A stretch of DNA of 64,000 nucleotides from Heloderma charlesbogerti (taxonomy: Eukaryota; Chordata; Lepidosauria; Squamata; Helodermatidae). The notes beneath the pieces are model-generated. The model did no database searches. It was not told the DNA's origin and saw only the letters and a program-made list of their open reading frames with translations. Positions 53,943 through 64,000 of this stretch are shown in pieces; the first letter of the stretch is position 1, and the number at the start of each line of letters is the position of its first letter. Position numbers and translations under genes: made by a program. The stretch spans positions 372,001 to 436,000 of the forward strand of contig JANEZZ010001477.1 of the NCBI GenBank assembly GCA_026122225.1. Reading direction: 5' to 3'.

Positions 53943-55096
53943 GTTTTAAAGGGAGGAGAGCAGACAGCAGTGTGGCTATAATCCAACAGTAAATACTACT
54001 GGGACAGCAAAACAATAATTATCGCCATGGAAAGCTATGGCACAAAAGCTGCAATGTGTTTTTTGGAGGGGGGGGCACCTTTTGACTGATCATGCAGAAA
54101 CACTCTTGTCTGGATTCCCTCAGCAGAAAGCGTTGACTGTACTGCTACTGCCTCTTTTTGAGTAAAAGCACCAACATCTGCCCTGAAGCTTTCCTCTATT
54201 TGAAATCCCCTCGGAACGTTCTAAAAGCAGAGAGCAAATTGTCTGCAATTTGTTGTACTTTTTCTGCAGAGTGCTTCTGCTCTGATGATCGAATGATGTC
54301 TCCAGCACAGATTGTCTTGCTGTTTGGGTCTTCGTTGAGAGAGGGAGGTGACTGTCGGGGATAATTTCATGAGCCATTTATAACGGGTAATCGTCACATG
54401 GTTATAGAAAGGGCACTTAGGGCAAAAGAAAATAAAAACCTGGAACACTTCATTGGCTTTTCCGGATTGTTATTATGCAAACTGCAGCTGAAAGGTCTTC
54501 AGCATAACTGGAAGAGCCATTTTGTCACAGGGCAAAGATAAAACACTATATTTTGATAGGGAGCAGGGGTGTGCCTGTCCTGCAGTTTGCCTCATTTCAT
54601 TTGAGTGCAGCATTGATTCTGATTATACTTGGCTATGGGTATGTACTCCAGGGTTGGCAAATGGTAGATACTGGGTCTACTCTTGGCCATTTGCAGTAGA
54701 GCAACAAAGATTTCTGACTCTCAGTTGTTTAACCAAAGTAGCAACAAAATGACTCCCCTCCCCACCCAAGAAACCAAATTCTACTACTGAAATGAAGCTT
54801 AAGATACCCAGGAGTGGTTTTTGTGAGTTCCATTCGTTTCTGGAATGCAAAACAAATTCCTGGGCTCAGAATTCTTCCATTGTAAGTGTACACATTTTGC
54901 ACTAGGCTCTGGATGATGAATCTTGGGGTTCTACTAAAAACAAACTAGATCCCACAAGCCTGAAGTCTGCCCACACCTGGCATACTCCACCCCTGCTTAC
55001 AAATCTAGCTCTAAGCTGAGTCCAGATAATAGATTTTATGAGAGCTGAAAATGGTTTTAAAGAAGCATCAGTTTCCATGTATGCACATGTATTTCT
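53943..55096. other. Unassigned DNA
   Basis: No gene or element recognised in this stretch. Confidence 0.4.
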
Positions 55097-55696
55097 TAGG
55101 GATGGCGGAGAATTTCTGAGAATTTCTCCACGAATCTCGGTGAGGCCGAATGCCAATGCATTCAGCCTCCTGAAATTGGCGGTGAAATTCTCCGCCACTC
55201 CCCCCCCCCGGGATGGGACTTACCTCCTGCGAATGTCCCTCTCGGCGGCGGGTCCCGGCGGCTGTTCGGCGGCGGTTCGGCGGGGGCGGGGGCAGCGGCC
55301 AGTCTTCCGACTGGCTGCCACCGCCGCCATTACAAAGTGAATGTAAAAAAAAAAAAACAACCACACCCGTGATAGGCTACATAACAATTTACGTAGCCTG
55401 TCACGGCTGACTTTGGAAATCTAGCCGTGATAGGCTACGTTAATCGTTACGTAGCCTATCACGTTTTTGTTTTTGTTTTCACTTTTTGTTTCGCGGCCAG
55501 GGAGATGGGGCGCTTCTCCCCGGCCTGAATTTCGGCTGGGCGAGGCGGGACACCTCCCCCCCCCCGGCCTGAATTTCGGCCGGGCGAGGCGGGACGTCTC
55601 CCCCCCCCCGCCTGAACTTCGGGGGAAGAAGCAAAGTGCCTCCCCCCCACCGCAAAGCCAAGCTGCAAAAAGGTAAGTGACTTTCGTACATCCCTA
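55097..55696 (-). mobile_element. Palindrome-rich hAT element
   Basis: 600-bp copy: end B left (TAGGGATGGCGGAG) with the GGCCGAATGCC hairpin at 55142-55167, end A right (GACTTTCGTACATCCCTA). TACGTA palindromes at about 55368-55405 and 55425-55462, GC-rich GGCCGGGCGAGG repeats near end A. Flanks GTATTTCT / ATTTCTTT share ATTTCT only in a shifted register, so the duplication is imperfect. Donor-like motifs 55218-55225 (complement) and 55671-55678. Confidence 0.9.
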
Positions 55697-56989
55697 ATTT
55701 CTTTTGCCTCACTGTTTCCACTGATCAAACAGGTTTTTGGGGGGGTATGTGTTAAACTACAATACAAAAACCCTACCCCCCAAATCTATTTACTGGGGCA
55801 AAAGCAAGATGGCTGTACATGTCACAAGCAGCACTCTCTCTGTCAAACCACCAGCAGCTGTCCTGTGTGTCCCACCTGAGTCCACATGCTTGGGGACAAC
55901 TGGGCCACCCTTGAGAATGTGTGCCCAGAGTTTGGCTGTCTATATGGGCTCCCTTCTAAGCCCAATCCATTTTCTTTTCTATTTCTTGCCGTCTCTGACT
56001 GGGACAATCACTCTGTCAAGTCAAGCGAGAGCTGTTGTTTTTTTTATCATACACCAGATGTTGATGTTTCTTAAAATCTGTGGTCAGCTGTGTCATTAAA
56101 TGGTTACACCCTGCATTTTCCAGCAAGCTGTGCTCCTCCAGTTGATCACTGGCAAAACTCTACAAAAGGTTATAAAGCTCCCTTCTCTTTGTTATGTGAG
56201 GAAGTTCAAGGTTAAGTGGAAACAAAAGGTTACTGTATGGAAAGCATGCCATTTCCAAACGCTGAAATGTCTGATTTTGAACTTAAGGGAATCTCTGGAA
56301 GGTCCTATCGGCAGAATGGGTTCCAGATGAACATACGCCATATGATCAGCTTTGTTCATATCAAACATATGTGGGGTGTTATGACAGGAGGTCAGATATC
56401 AACCCTCATTGTTTACTTGGCTTTTGGTGGGAAAATCATACTCAGTATATTTTATTTTGAATTTTGGATCTAGGAATCTGGTGTGAATGGTTTGGATAGG
56501 CCCTTAGAATTCATGTGAGCACTAGGTCAAAGATATGATAAGCAGTCAGCAGCATTGATTTTAACTTCCCCCACCCTGGCCAAGAGCAAGAGGTAGACCT
56601 GTCACCACTGAACAAGTCTCTGCAAACTCAGAAGCATTTGCGTTCCTGTTTTGCTTAGCTTTCCCCTGATCTGTTTGTTTAATGACTCACAGAAGCCTCA
56701 TTCTCTCAATGCACACCCTGAGGACACTAATGTATTGAGGGAAAGGTAAGGAATTGCCATTTATTCCACCAAGTGAAAATGAGTGTAGAATTGTCTGGAA
56801 TTTTAATTCCAGAAAATCATTCTCATGCAGTGCTTTTTAGAAGATGCCTCACAAATCTATAGAATGAGACAAAGAGCGTTCTCTGTTGATGATAAGGCAC
56901 TGTCAAGGACCACGTTTGAGAAGCTATTTACTGATTCGGTGACAGGCATTACATAGAAAGAGAGCTTATCTAATATGATCCATCTTACT
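55697..56989. other. Unassigned DNA
   Basis: No gene or element recognised. Confidence 0.4.
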
Positions 56990-57116
56990 CAGCCTTCCCC
57001 AACTTGGTGCCCTCCAGATGTGCTGGATTGCAACTCCCATCATCCCTGGCAAGCTGGCTGGTGTGATGGGAGTTGTAATCCAACACATCTGGAGGCCACC
57101 AGGTTGACAAAGACTG
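56990..57116. mobile_element. hAT MITE (CAGCCTTCCCCAA termini)
   Basis: 127-bp foldback: CAGCCTTCCCCAACTTGGTG, CCCTCCAGATGTGCTGGATT and GCAACTCCCATCA pair with TGATGGGAGTTGTAATCCAA and CACATCTGGAGGCCACCAGG. The right terminus TTGACAAAGACTG is decayed. Flanking 8-mers match only in part. Confidence 0.8.
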
Positions 57117-57291
57117 ATTTAGCTAAACATAGTGGTTGAAACAATAGCCATCTATACTCTCTCAGTAAAGTATGAGAGAGCTTGTCCCACTGATACTGCA
57201 AGTTGTGGTTATGAATGATTACAGGCTTGGATGTGTGTGGGGGTGGGGTGGGGTGAGGGGGTGTGTGGGCTTTAAGTTACTTGTGTCATAG

Positions 57292-57690
57292 AAGCATTTA
57301 GTAAAGGACCTCAAAGGCCATCTAGTCCAATCCCCTGCTGATGTAGGAAAGCTGCTGCTACAGCAACCCTGATAGGTGGCCATTCAGCCCCTGCTTCAAA
57401 ATGCCTAATGAGCAAAGTCCACCCCTTTCCGAGGCAGTCTACCGTGCTACTGCACAGCTCCTTCTCTCGCAAGAAGGGCTTTGTAATGCTTTGCTGGAAT
57501 CTCCTCTCCTTCCATTTGAACCCATTGGTTTGGGTTCTACCCTCTGGAGCAACCGAGAACAAATCTCCTCCGTTCTCCATGTAACAGCCCTTCAAACATT
57601 TGAAGGTGGCTGTCATATCACCTCTCAGTGGTTTCTTCTGTAGGCTAAACATACCCAGTCCCTTCAACTTTTCTTCATAGGACTGAGTCT
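57292..57690 (-). mobile_element. CR1 LINE, 3' region
   Basis: Minus-strand CR1 fragment. The complement encodes KGLGMFSLQKKPLRGDMTAT, the FKCLKGCYMENGGDLF block and the 3' UTR with TTGGACTAGATGGCCTTTGA. The terminal GATTCTATG repeat is decayed to AATGCTTCTATG. Confidence 0.85.
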
Positions 57691-57862
57691 ATCAACAGCA
57701 ATTAGGTAGGATAACTTAATGGAACCGCTGTGTTCAGAGGCTGTCTCTCTCTGAACACCTCAGATTCTGGAGATAAACAACAGGGTTATTACCTTCCCAT
57801 GCTTTGCTCCTGAGTTTCCAGAGGCTGCCGCTCTTAGAAATAGAGCTCTGGATGGATAAAAT

Positions 57863-58211
57863 CAGCCTTCCCCAACCTGGTTCCTCCAGAGGTGTTGTTA
57901 TTGTTGTTGCTAATATTACATTTATATCCTGCCTTTTTGCTTCTTGCAAGGAACTCAAGGCAGCTTACATGGCTGTTCTCTCCATTTTATTTTCACAACA
58001 ACCCTGTGAGGGAGGTCTGCCTGAGGGTCAATGACTGGCCCAAAGTCACCCAGTGAGGTTCACAGCCGAGTGGGGACTAGAACTCAGATCTCCCAAGTCG
58101 CAGTCCAGCACTCTAACCGCTACATCACACTGTTGGACTTCAGATTCCATCGGCCCTAGCTGATGAGAGTTGTAGTCCAGCACATCTGGAGATTACAGAT
58201 TGGGGAAGCCT
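57863..58211. mobile_element. hAT MITE (CAGCCTTCCCCAA termini) carrying a SINE
   Basis: Left half CAGCCTTCCCCAACCTGGTT and right half TAGTCCAGCACATCTGGAGA with AGATTGGGGAAGCCT are the same MITE as 56990-57116, separated by a reversed MIR-like SINE. Confidence 0.78.
57893..58133 (-). mobile_element. MIR-like SINE inside the MITE
   Basis: The plus strand shows the tail region (ACATTTATATCCTGCC), ACAACCCTGTGAGGGAGGTC, GTCACCCAGTGAGGTTCACA, the B-box complement GACTAGAACTC and CTACATCACACTG. Same family as 14503-14757. Confidence 0.82.
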
Positions 58212-58503
58212 CGATTAGATGGACCTTGAACTGATCTAGCAGATCTTATCATGGACCATAATCTTATCTGAACAGGGACATGTACTGACATAGTGCTTTT
58301 GACTATTTAACTTTGATATCATAATTGATTTTGTAGATGTAAAAATGAAAGGCCAGCTGGAGGTCCTTTTAAATAAATACATGCATGTATGCATACAACT
58401 TCAGCAAATTATACTTCGATCTTTTCCACTTTAGAACCTTTAATGAAGTATACCTTTAATGAGGCATATAGGTATCTTACATGCAGGGACCTGCTGTTAT
58501 ATA

Positions 58504-59017
58504 TACGGATGTACGGATTCCCCACCATCCGTTCCGGTGGAGAATCCGCGGGGGCAGGGGAGGCAATCTGTTCCTCCCTCCTGGAATCCTTGCAGAGCAG
58601 CTCTGCTCCATGAGGATTCTGCAGAGCCAAGGGCCGCTTACCTGAATCAACCGGAGCCCTTCGCCTCCGCGCCAATCGCCATTAAAAAAAAAAATGGTGA
58701 TCAGCAGGATGTTCCCATAGACTTATATGCAAAATAGAGCCATCAATCTTATGTATAAGTCTATGAGTCCATAGGCTTATACACAAGATTCACAGCACTA
58801 TTTTGCATATAAGTCTATGGGCACATCCTGCTGATTGCCATTTTTTTTTAAAAAATGGCGATCGGAGCAGAGCCGATGCAACAAGCAGCCGTGCTGTCCC
58901 ACGCGGAATCCTCCAGGAGAGGAGGTAAGTGGGGCCGATCTGCCACAGATTCCTGAGGCCGGATTCCAAAGAATCAGGCCTCATTTGAATCCGCAGTGGA
59001 TTTCTCTAACATCCCTA
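58504..59017. mobile_element. hAT element of the second palindromic type
   Basis: 514-bp copy: left end TACGGATGTACGG, right end AACATCCCTA, duplications GTTATATA (58496-58503) and GTTACATA (59018-59025), one mismatch. The interior is a large palindrome (GATCAGCAGGATGTTCCCAT / GGGCACATCCTGCTGATTGC; TTATATGCAAAATAG / CTATTTTGCATATAA). Outward donor-like motifs GCTTACCT 58636-58643 (complement) and AGGTAAGT 58923-58930. Confidence 0.92.
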
Positions 59018-59080
59018 GTTACATATGCAGCAAACATTAAAACTGCAGATGCAGACAGGGGTTGTGAGGGGAGGGGGAGT

Positions 59081-59330
59081 AGGGATGTGAGAACTCCCCG
59101 CTGCTCACCTCTCCTCCTGTTCATTGAAGCACTCAGTGATCGACAATCACCCCCACGAACCAGTTGCAGCTTCACTGATTTTTTTTTTTTACTCAGAGAT
59201 TGATATGCGCAAAAGGGGATGTGCACACACAAAGCCTCGAATTTACGTACTTTTAAATCTCTGAAATGCGCACTTTCAGCTACATCTGTGCAACATTTGT
59301 ATATAGTATTGAGGAGTGTTGAGTTGTTGC
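59081..59330. mobile_element. Possible hAT end fragment
   Basis: Begins TAGGGATGTGAGAACTCCC and has the outward donor-like GCTCACCT (59103-59110). A T-rich stretch and GCGCA motifs follow. No right end was found, so the boundary is a guess. Confidence 0.45.
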
Positions 59331-60365
59331 CGCGAAGTGCTAATCCCCCCCCCCCGATAAGATGGACGGACTAGCTAACTTTATTACTGGGGGTATTGAT
59401 CCTGAAGTACTCCATCTCCTTTATGCCTCCTAGTCTCCCAAGCCTGTTCCCTCTCTACCCTGCCTGCCTCCCTGCCTGCCTTCCTGCCAGTGCCTGCCTG
59501 GAGTGCCTGCCCTGCTGCTGACCCAGATACCTCATCCCCCCAGCAAAAAGAAGAAGCTGATGATGTGTGTCGGGCAGGACCCCGTGTTTCCCAAATGAAC
59601 AATGATCTTGCCGAGTAGTGAATGAATCCAACCATTTTTCATTCTGTAAGCCATTAGCTTGATGACTCACTCATTGGTTCTGCCTGCTGCACCTCTCCTC
59701 TCCTTTGTTTTGCTAATGCACTGACATTTGACAAGGAGCCTCCGGGGCACTGGGCACTTGTGTCTTTTGTTGTCTGAGAACATGCATGATTATATGCTGG
59801 GGAGGGCAGGGGTCAGGTCAGTTCAGTGCTATCACAGAATAGCAGACATGGGAATTTTTGGAATTTCACCAGGCAGGCAAGAGTTGCAGTGCGCGCTAGC
59901 TCCTGTCTGCAGAACAGAAGAGGGCTTCAGCCAAGAAGAATATATTGCTTTTGTTTGTTGGGAGGATGCTCTTACAAATTGTAGCTTCCTCTCCACCCCT
60001 ACTTTTCCTTCTGTGTGTGTGTGTGTGTGTGTGTAGGCTTCAGGCTACGTTTGCTAATTCCCCCAGAAGGCAACTTATCTGAGTCTTTGTAAACCTCAGA
60101 AAATGTGCCACTGTGATGTGGCAACCTCTCTCCAACAGTGTTTGAGGAGGGGGAGGGGGCTTCACTGGGACAGGCACTGGACTGGACTATATGGGGCAAA
60201 CCCCTGGTAAATCAGGGACATTTGAAGGGAGCTCAGAGAGGAAAAAGCGGCAGTAGCTCCATCCATCATCAGAATGAGTTTCCTGGAAAGAAGGCTGCTA
60301 GGACAAGGCTGGCTGAAATTAAAAGCTGATCGCTGGAAGAAATGATATTGATTCAGAGAGAGAGA
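59331..60365. other. Unassigned DNA with (TG)n microsatellite
   Basis: No gene. 60013-60035 is a GT run of about 11 units. 59455-59520 is rich in TGCCTGCC repeats. Confidence 0.45.
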
Positions 60366-61384
60366 GGTGGCTGTGTTGGACTAGGAGTCAGGTAGGGATG
60401 GCGGAGAATTCCGCCACGGATTTCAGTGAGGCCAAATGCACTGGCATTCAGCCCCCCGAAACCCATGGCAGAATGGCCTCCCACCCCCCCGCCGCCCCGC
60501 AGAATCCCCTCCTGGGACGAAGCTTACCTGGGGCGGATGTTCCGGAGCCAGTGGCTCCGGTGGCGGCGACAGCAGCTGGTCTCTCACCCGGCTGCTGTGG
60601 CCGCAAATGGTGGCCGCCATAGCAGCCGCCATTTGCGTCCGGCCAGGCTGGCGTGATAGGCTATGTAAGTATTTAGAAAGCCTATCACAGCAAAGAGCAG
60701 GGGGGCAAATGGCAGCTGCTATGCCGTTTGCACTGCTGCTCTTTCCGTGATAGGCTACGTAAGTATTTACGTAGGCTATCACGGTAAAGGCAGCTACGTA
60801 GTGGCCTCCATTTGCATGGCTGCCTTTTCCGTGATAGGCTACGTAAATACTTATGTAGCCTATCACAGAAAGAGCAGTGGCGCAAACAGCGTAGCAGCTG
60901 CCGTTTGCGCCCCTGCTCTTTGCTGTGATAGGCTATGTAAATACTTACGTAGCCTATCACGGCAGCCTGGCAGGACGCAAATGGCAGGATGCAAATTTGT
61001 GGCTGCAGCAGCTGGCTGTGGTCAGAACTCCGGCTGCGGATGGCCGTGGCTGGTGGCTCCGCGGAGCCACCGTGGAGCAGAGCTGGCCCAGGGAGGATTC
61101 CAGGGGGAGGGATGGAGCGCCTCCCCCCCACCGCAAATCAAAGCTGCGAAAAGGTAAGTGACTTTCGTACATCCCTAGAGTCAGGAGACCAGGGTTTTAG
61201 AACTTCTAGTCCCCACTCAGACATGGAAGATCACTGGGTGACTTAGGGCCAGTCACAGACTCACAGCCCAACCCACCTCACAGGGTTGTTGTTGTGAGGA
61301 TAAAATGGAGAGGAGGAGGATTATGTACACTGCCTTGGGTTCTTTAAGGAGGGGAAAAGGCAGCATATAACTGTAATAAATAAA
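60366..61384 (+). mobile_element. MIR-like SINE split by a hAT element
   Basis: Head at 60366-60392 (AGGTGGCTGTGTTGGACTAG), remainder at 61178-61384 (GGGTTTTAGAACTTCTAGTC, CTGGGTGACTTAGGGCCAGT, CCTCACAGGGTTGTTGTTGT) with an ATAAATAAATGATAGATA tail running into a GATA microsatellite. Family as at 14503. Confidence 0.88.
60393..61177 (-). mobile_element. Palindrome-rich hAT element, complete, inside a SINE
   Basis: 785-bp copy: end B left (TAGGGATGGCGGAGAATTCC), end A right (GACTTTCGTACATCCCTA), perfect duplication GAGTCAGG (60385-60392, 61178-61185). Alternating palindromes: CpG type at about 60602-60642, 60703-60733 and 60879-60912; TACGTA type at about 60651-60690, 60746-60784, 60829-60868 and 60923-60961. 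Donor-like motifs 60522-60529 (complement) and 61152-61159. Confidence 0.96.
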
Positions 61385-61385
61385 T

Positions 61386-61420
<35 letters not shown>

Positions 61421-61421
61421 G
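61385..61421. repeat. (GATA)n microsatellite
   Basis: About nine GATA units directly after the SINE tail; probably grew from it. Confidence 0.92.
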
Positions 61422-63578
61422 AAGAATTTGAAAGAGTCTAAGTCCCCTTGCAAGACTGAGGCTTCTGTGGAAGCAGGTGGAGGCTTTGACCACTTCTCTC
61501 AATCAGCATGGGTTTTTTTTCGTTCATTAGATAGAACGTGGGAAGACGCACTCACTCAGAAATCAGCAATACTGTTCATCTGCTAACTGAGGACATTAAG
61601 CAAAATCACCTCTCCCTTGTTTTAAGAATGTATTTCCATGATAAAGGGCGGGCCGGGGCAGGTGACTGAGTACCTCATTCATTCTCTTTAGCTGACTGCC
61701 TGGGGATATAACTGAATGTCTATTGACTACAGTCAGTCAGATATTCATTCACATTCCTGGCTGTGGAAAGGGCAGGGGGGAGGGGGACTGATTTAGGTGC
61801 ATGCTGCAGTGTCTGAATGGAAGAGGTGCCTTTCCGCTTCTATTCCTACCAAGCAATATCTCTGCTTGAGGTACACAACTGCAGTCCCTTTTGGTTTCCC
61901 CATTCTGCAATTAGAATATGCGCAGGCTGTGTTATGGGTATGATATTGCTTGTCGTCTTAATGGAGCAGTTGTATACAATTAAAATATTCCTGTTCTATA
62001 TATTTTAATTGACTTTGCAAAGTAAAGAGACACTCTGTTGTCATGACTTTTGCCTGAATGCATTTATGTTTATGTGGTTCTCACAGGTTTCATGGGACTG
62101 GTGTACAGCTTAAGTCACTGCAGTTATCCCAGTGCAATAAAAGCCAGGTTGGAAATGGTATTAGTATAACTGTGCTCCTAGATTTGTCCTGGGCTCTCTT
62201 CCCACGCCTGCAATCTTTCCTGTCTGCACTGGGATGTCATCACAGAGCCAGCCATACAAAGGAAACTGGTGTTCAAGTAGCATGTCCCCCCCCCACATGT
62301 ACAGTCTCCATTGTGTAGTGTATTCTTCATGCAAATGTGGAGAAACTGCCCCTTGTAAAAATACAGCTAGTTGGAAGTGCTGTCTCTCAGAGCATGTTGA
62401 GAGAGCAAATGCCATGCAAAGAGTTACCTGCTGCCTCATAGCATCCCAACCCAGGATCAAAGCTTCTGGCTGCAGTAGGATAGTGTGCTCTGCTCTCTCT
62501 ATTGTGTTACCAACCGAATACAGGAGTGTCTTATCATAACAGAGGGTGGCCTCTATTTTGCGGGAACACTGGAAACTTCTTCCCACTCCTTAATTAACAC
62601 TCATTTCCCCTTCTCCTTCTTACCTTGAACAGTCCAGGTACATTCCATGTGTGATTGCTTGCCCAATAGTTATTGATGCAACCACGTCTTGTCCTGGCCC
62701 TGACACATTTTCCCAGCATACGCAACCTGAACTGGACCACTGCTATAGGTCCCCAGTACTCTTCCTTCTTTCAGGAATGCATTGTATGTTTGTGAGATGT
62801 CATGGTACCCAAATACCCATTCCAGCAACAATCTGACTATTTGTAATTGGCGAGGAGAGTACTTTTCAGAACATATAGGTAGGAGGGTTGGAGTAATTCT
62901 TGCTGTGCAGAAAAGGCACATTTCTGACTTTTCTTATCAATATTGGGATGTGTTGTTGGTTAAATTCCTCACACAATGGTACTCCGATATGTACAGCTCC
63001 AGTTAAATCATAACGAGAAATGAGATAAAAAGGAGAGCTTTTTAAAAATGCACTGCACATTCAGTGGGCCACAAGAAACTCCAGCCCTGCCCGGCAATTC
63101 TTCCTACTCATGAAGGTCTTCCAGCTGTTTCCTATGAGACATCGTGACCCTTGTTGGGGCGGGGGGTGGTGGTTCTGATGGCTTCCGCACTGCAGCAGAC
63201 ACACAGAAATGCAAGAAGCAGAAATACGGAAAATGAGGTTTATGCGCATTTCCAGTCTGCATGACTGGGAAGGAGGAGGTGGAAAGAATTACGTAGGCAT
63301 GTCAGTCTGCTCCTGCTGCAAAGCCTAGCACCCTGCCTGCTGCAGCTGGAAAGGGAACTTCCCATTTCTCCAGATATATATAGTATATAATTCCCGCTAG
63401 TGTTTTCAGTGGTATCACCATCATGGGCATATTTCCTTTTGGTTCTCCCACAGCTCAGTGGTCATCCCAGCCAAGCCGAAACACAAACACACAAAATGCC
63501 ACCACAACCAAGCGACCAAGACCACACTGCCTTTTTTTATTATGTATGTATTGAGGTATTTCATATTCCACCCAATAG
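61422..63578. other. Unassigned DNA
   Basis: No gene and no recognised element. 63571-63578 CCCAATAG is the left flank of the element that runs off the window. Confidence 0.4.
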
Positions 63579-64000
63579 TAGGGATGTCCAAGAATTCTGC
63601 CATGGACTCCAGTGAGGCCGGATTCTTTAAAATCTGCTCCCCCAGAGTCTGTGGTGGAACGGCCTCCCCCCCCCGTCACCCTGCAGAATCCCCCTGGGAC
63701 AGACCTACCTGGTGGTGGATGTGGCGGCGATGGCGGCTCCAGCAGCGGCAGTGGATGAAGTGGCGGTGGCTCAGGCCACTGCCAGACTGCTGCGGCCACA
63801 AATGGCGGCCATTGTAGCAGCCGCCACTTGCGTCCCTACGCTTGCCCGTGATAGGCTACATATATATTTACATAGCCTATCATGGCTAAACCAGGGACGC
63901 AAATGGCATAGGGGACTCTATTTGTGTCCCTGCTTTAGCCTTGATAGGCTACATAAATATTTACGTAGCCTATCACGGGCTAACATAGGGACGCAAATGC
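63579..64000 (-). mobile_element. Palindrome-rich hAT element, cut by the window end
   Basis: End B at the left (TAGGGATGTCCAAGAATTC), then the outward donor-like ACCTACCT (63703-63710). CpG palindromes at 63795-63835 and about 63893-63930; TACGTA-type palindromes (partly decayed to ACATATATATTTACATA) at 63845-63884 and 63939-63980. The right end lies beyond 64000; its duplication should be CCCAATAG. Confidence 0.9.

Overview
The window looks like intergenic or intronic DNA of a squamate reptile (lizard or snake lineage). I see no convincing host protein-coding exon, and almost everything recognisable is a transposable element. The squamate call is an inference from the mix: BovB (RTE-clade) LINEs, several CR1-clade LINEs including an L3-like type, an L2 LINE with its typical 3' end, tRNA-headed SINEs, GATA and GT/CA microsatellites, and many small DNA transposons.

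Layout. 1-6103 is a CR1 LINE (+) broken by a small DNA transposon and by a full-length but decayed BovB that carries its own DNA-transposon insertion. About 6637-13275 is an L2 LINE (-) split by a 4.2-kb mosaic of DNA transposons nested in each other. 13300-27300 is AT-richer DNA with SINEs, a 5S-rRNA-like/CR1 composite, LINE tails, foldback elements and microsatellites. 27355-30576 is a complete BovB with an uninterrupted 1047-codon reading frame and perfect 11-bp target-site duplications. 31620-32484 is a textbook copy of the palindrome-rich DNA transposon. About 36597-42440 is a nearly full-length, decayed L3-like CR1 (-) with an ORF1 remnant, interrupted by a BovB fragment, a CR1 tail and three DNA transposons. 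42440-64000 holds further DNA transposons, SINEs, LINE tails and otherwise unassigned DNA.

The most striking content is a family of non-autonomous elements that I assign to the hAT superfamily. Their ends read TAGGG(A/G)TG...CATCCCTA and most complete copies have recognisable 8-bp target duplications. The interior is a chain of alternating palindromes: an AT-rich one centred on TACGTAAATATTTACGTA and a CpG-rich one of the type GCAAATGGCGGC...GCCGCCATTTGC. The two ends differ: end A reads TAGGGATGTACGAAAGTC, and end B carries a GGCCGAATGC/GCATTCGGCC hairpin. Both ends nevertheless carry an outward-facing AGGTAAGT-like 5' splice-donor sequence, and at least two otherwise different families with the same termini do too. 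No transposase was found, so an autonomous partner would lie elsewhere.

The nesting gives relative dates. CR1 and L2 are oldest, BovB entered CR1, the palindrome family entered BovB and L2, and later copies entered earlier ones (L2 > U1 > U2 > U3 and U4). One BovB still looks capable of coding. SINE tails match LINE tails (the tRNA SINE matches L3-like CR1, the MIR-like SINE matches L2), which fits parasitism of those LINEs. All family names come from sequence recognition without database search.
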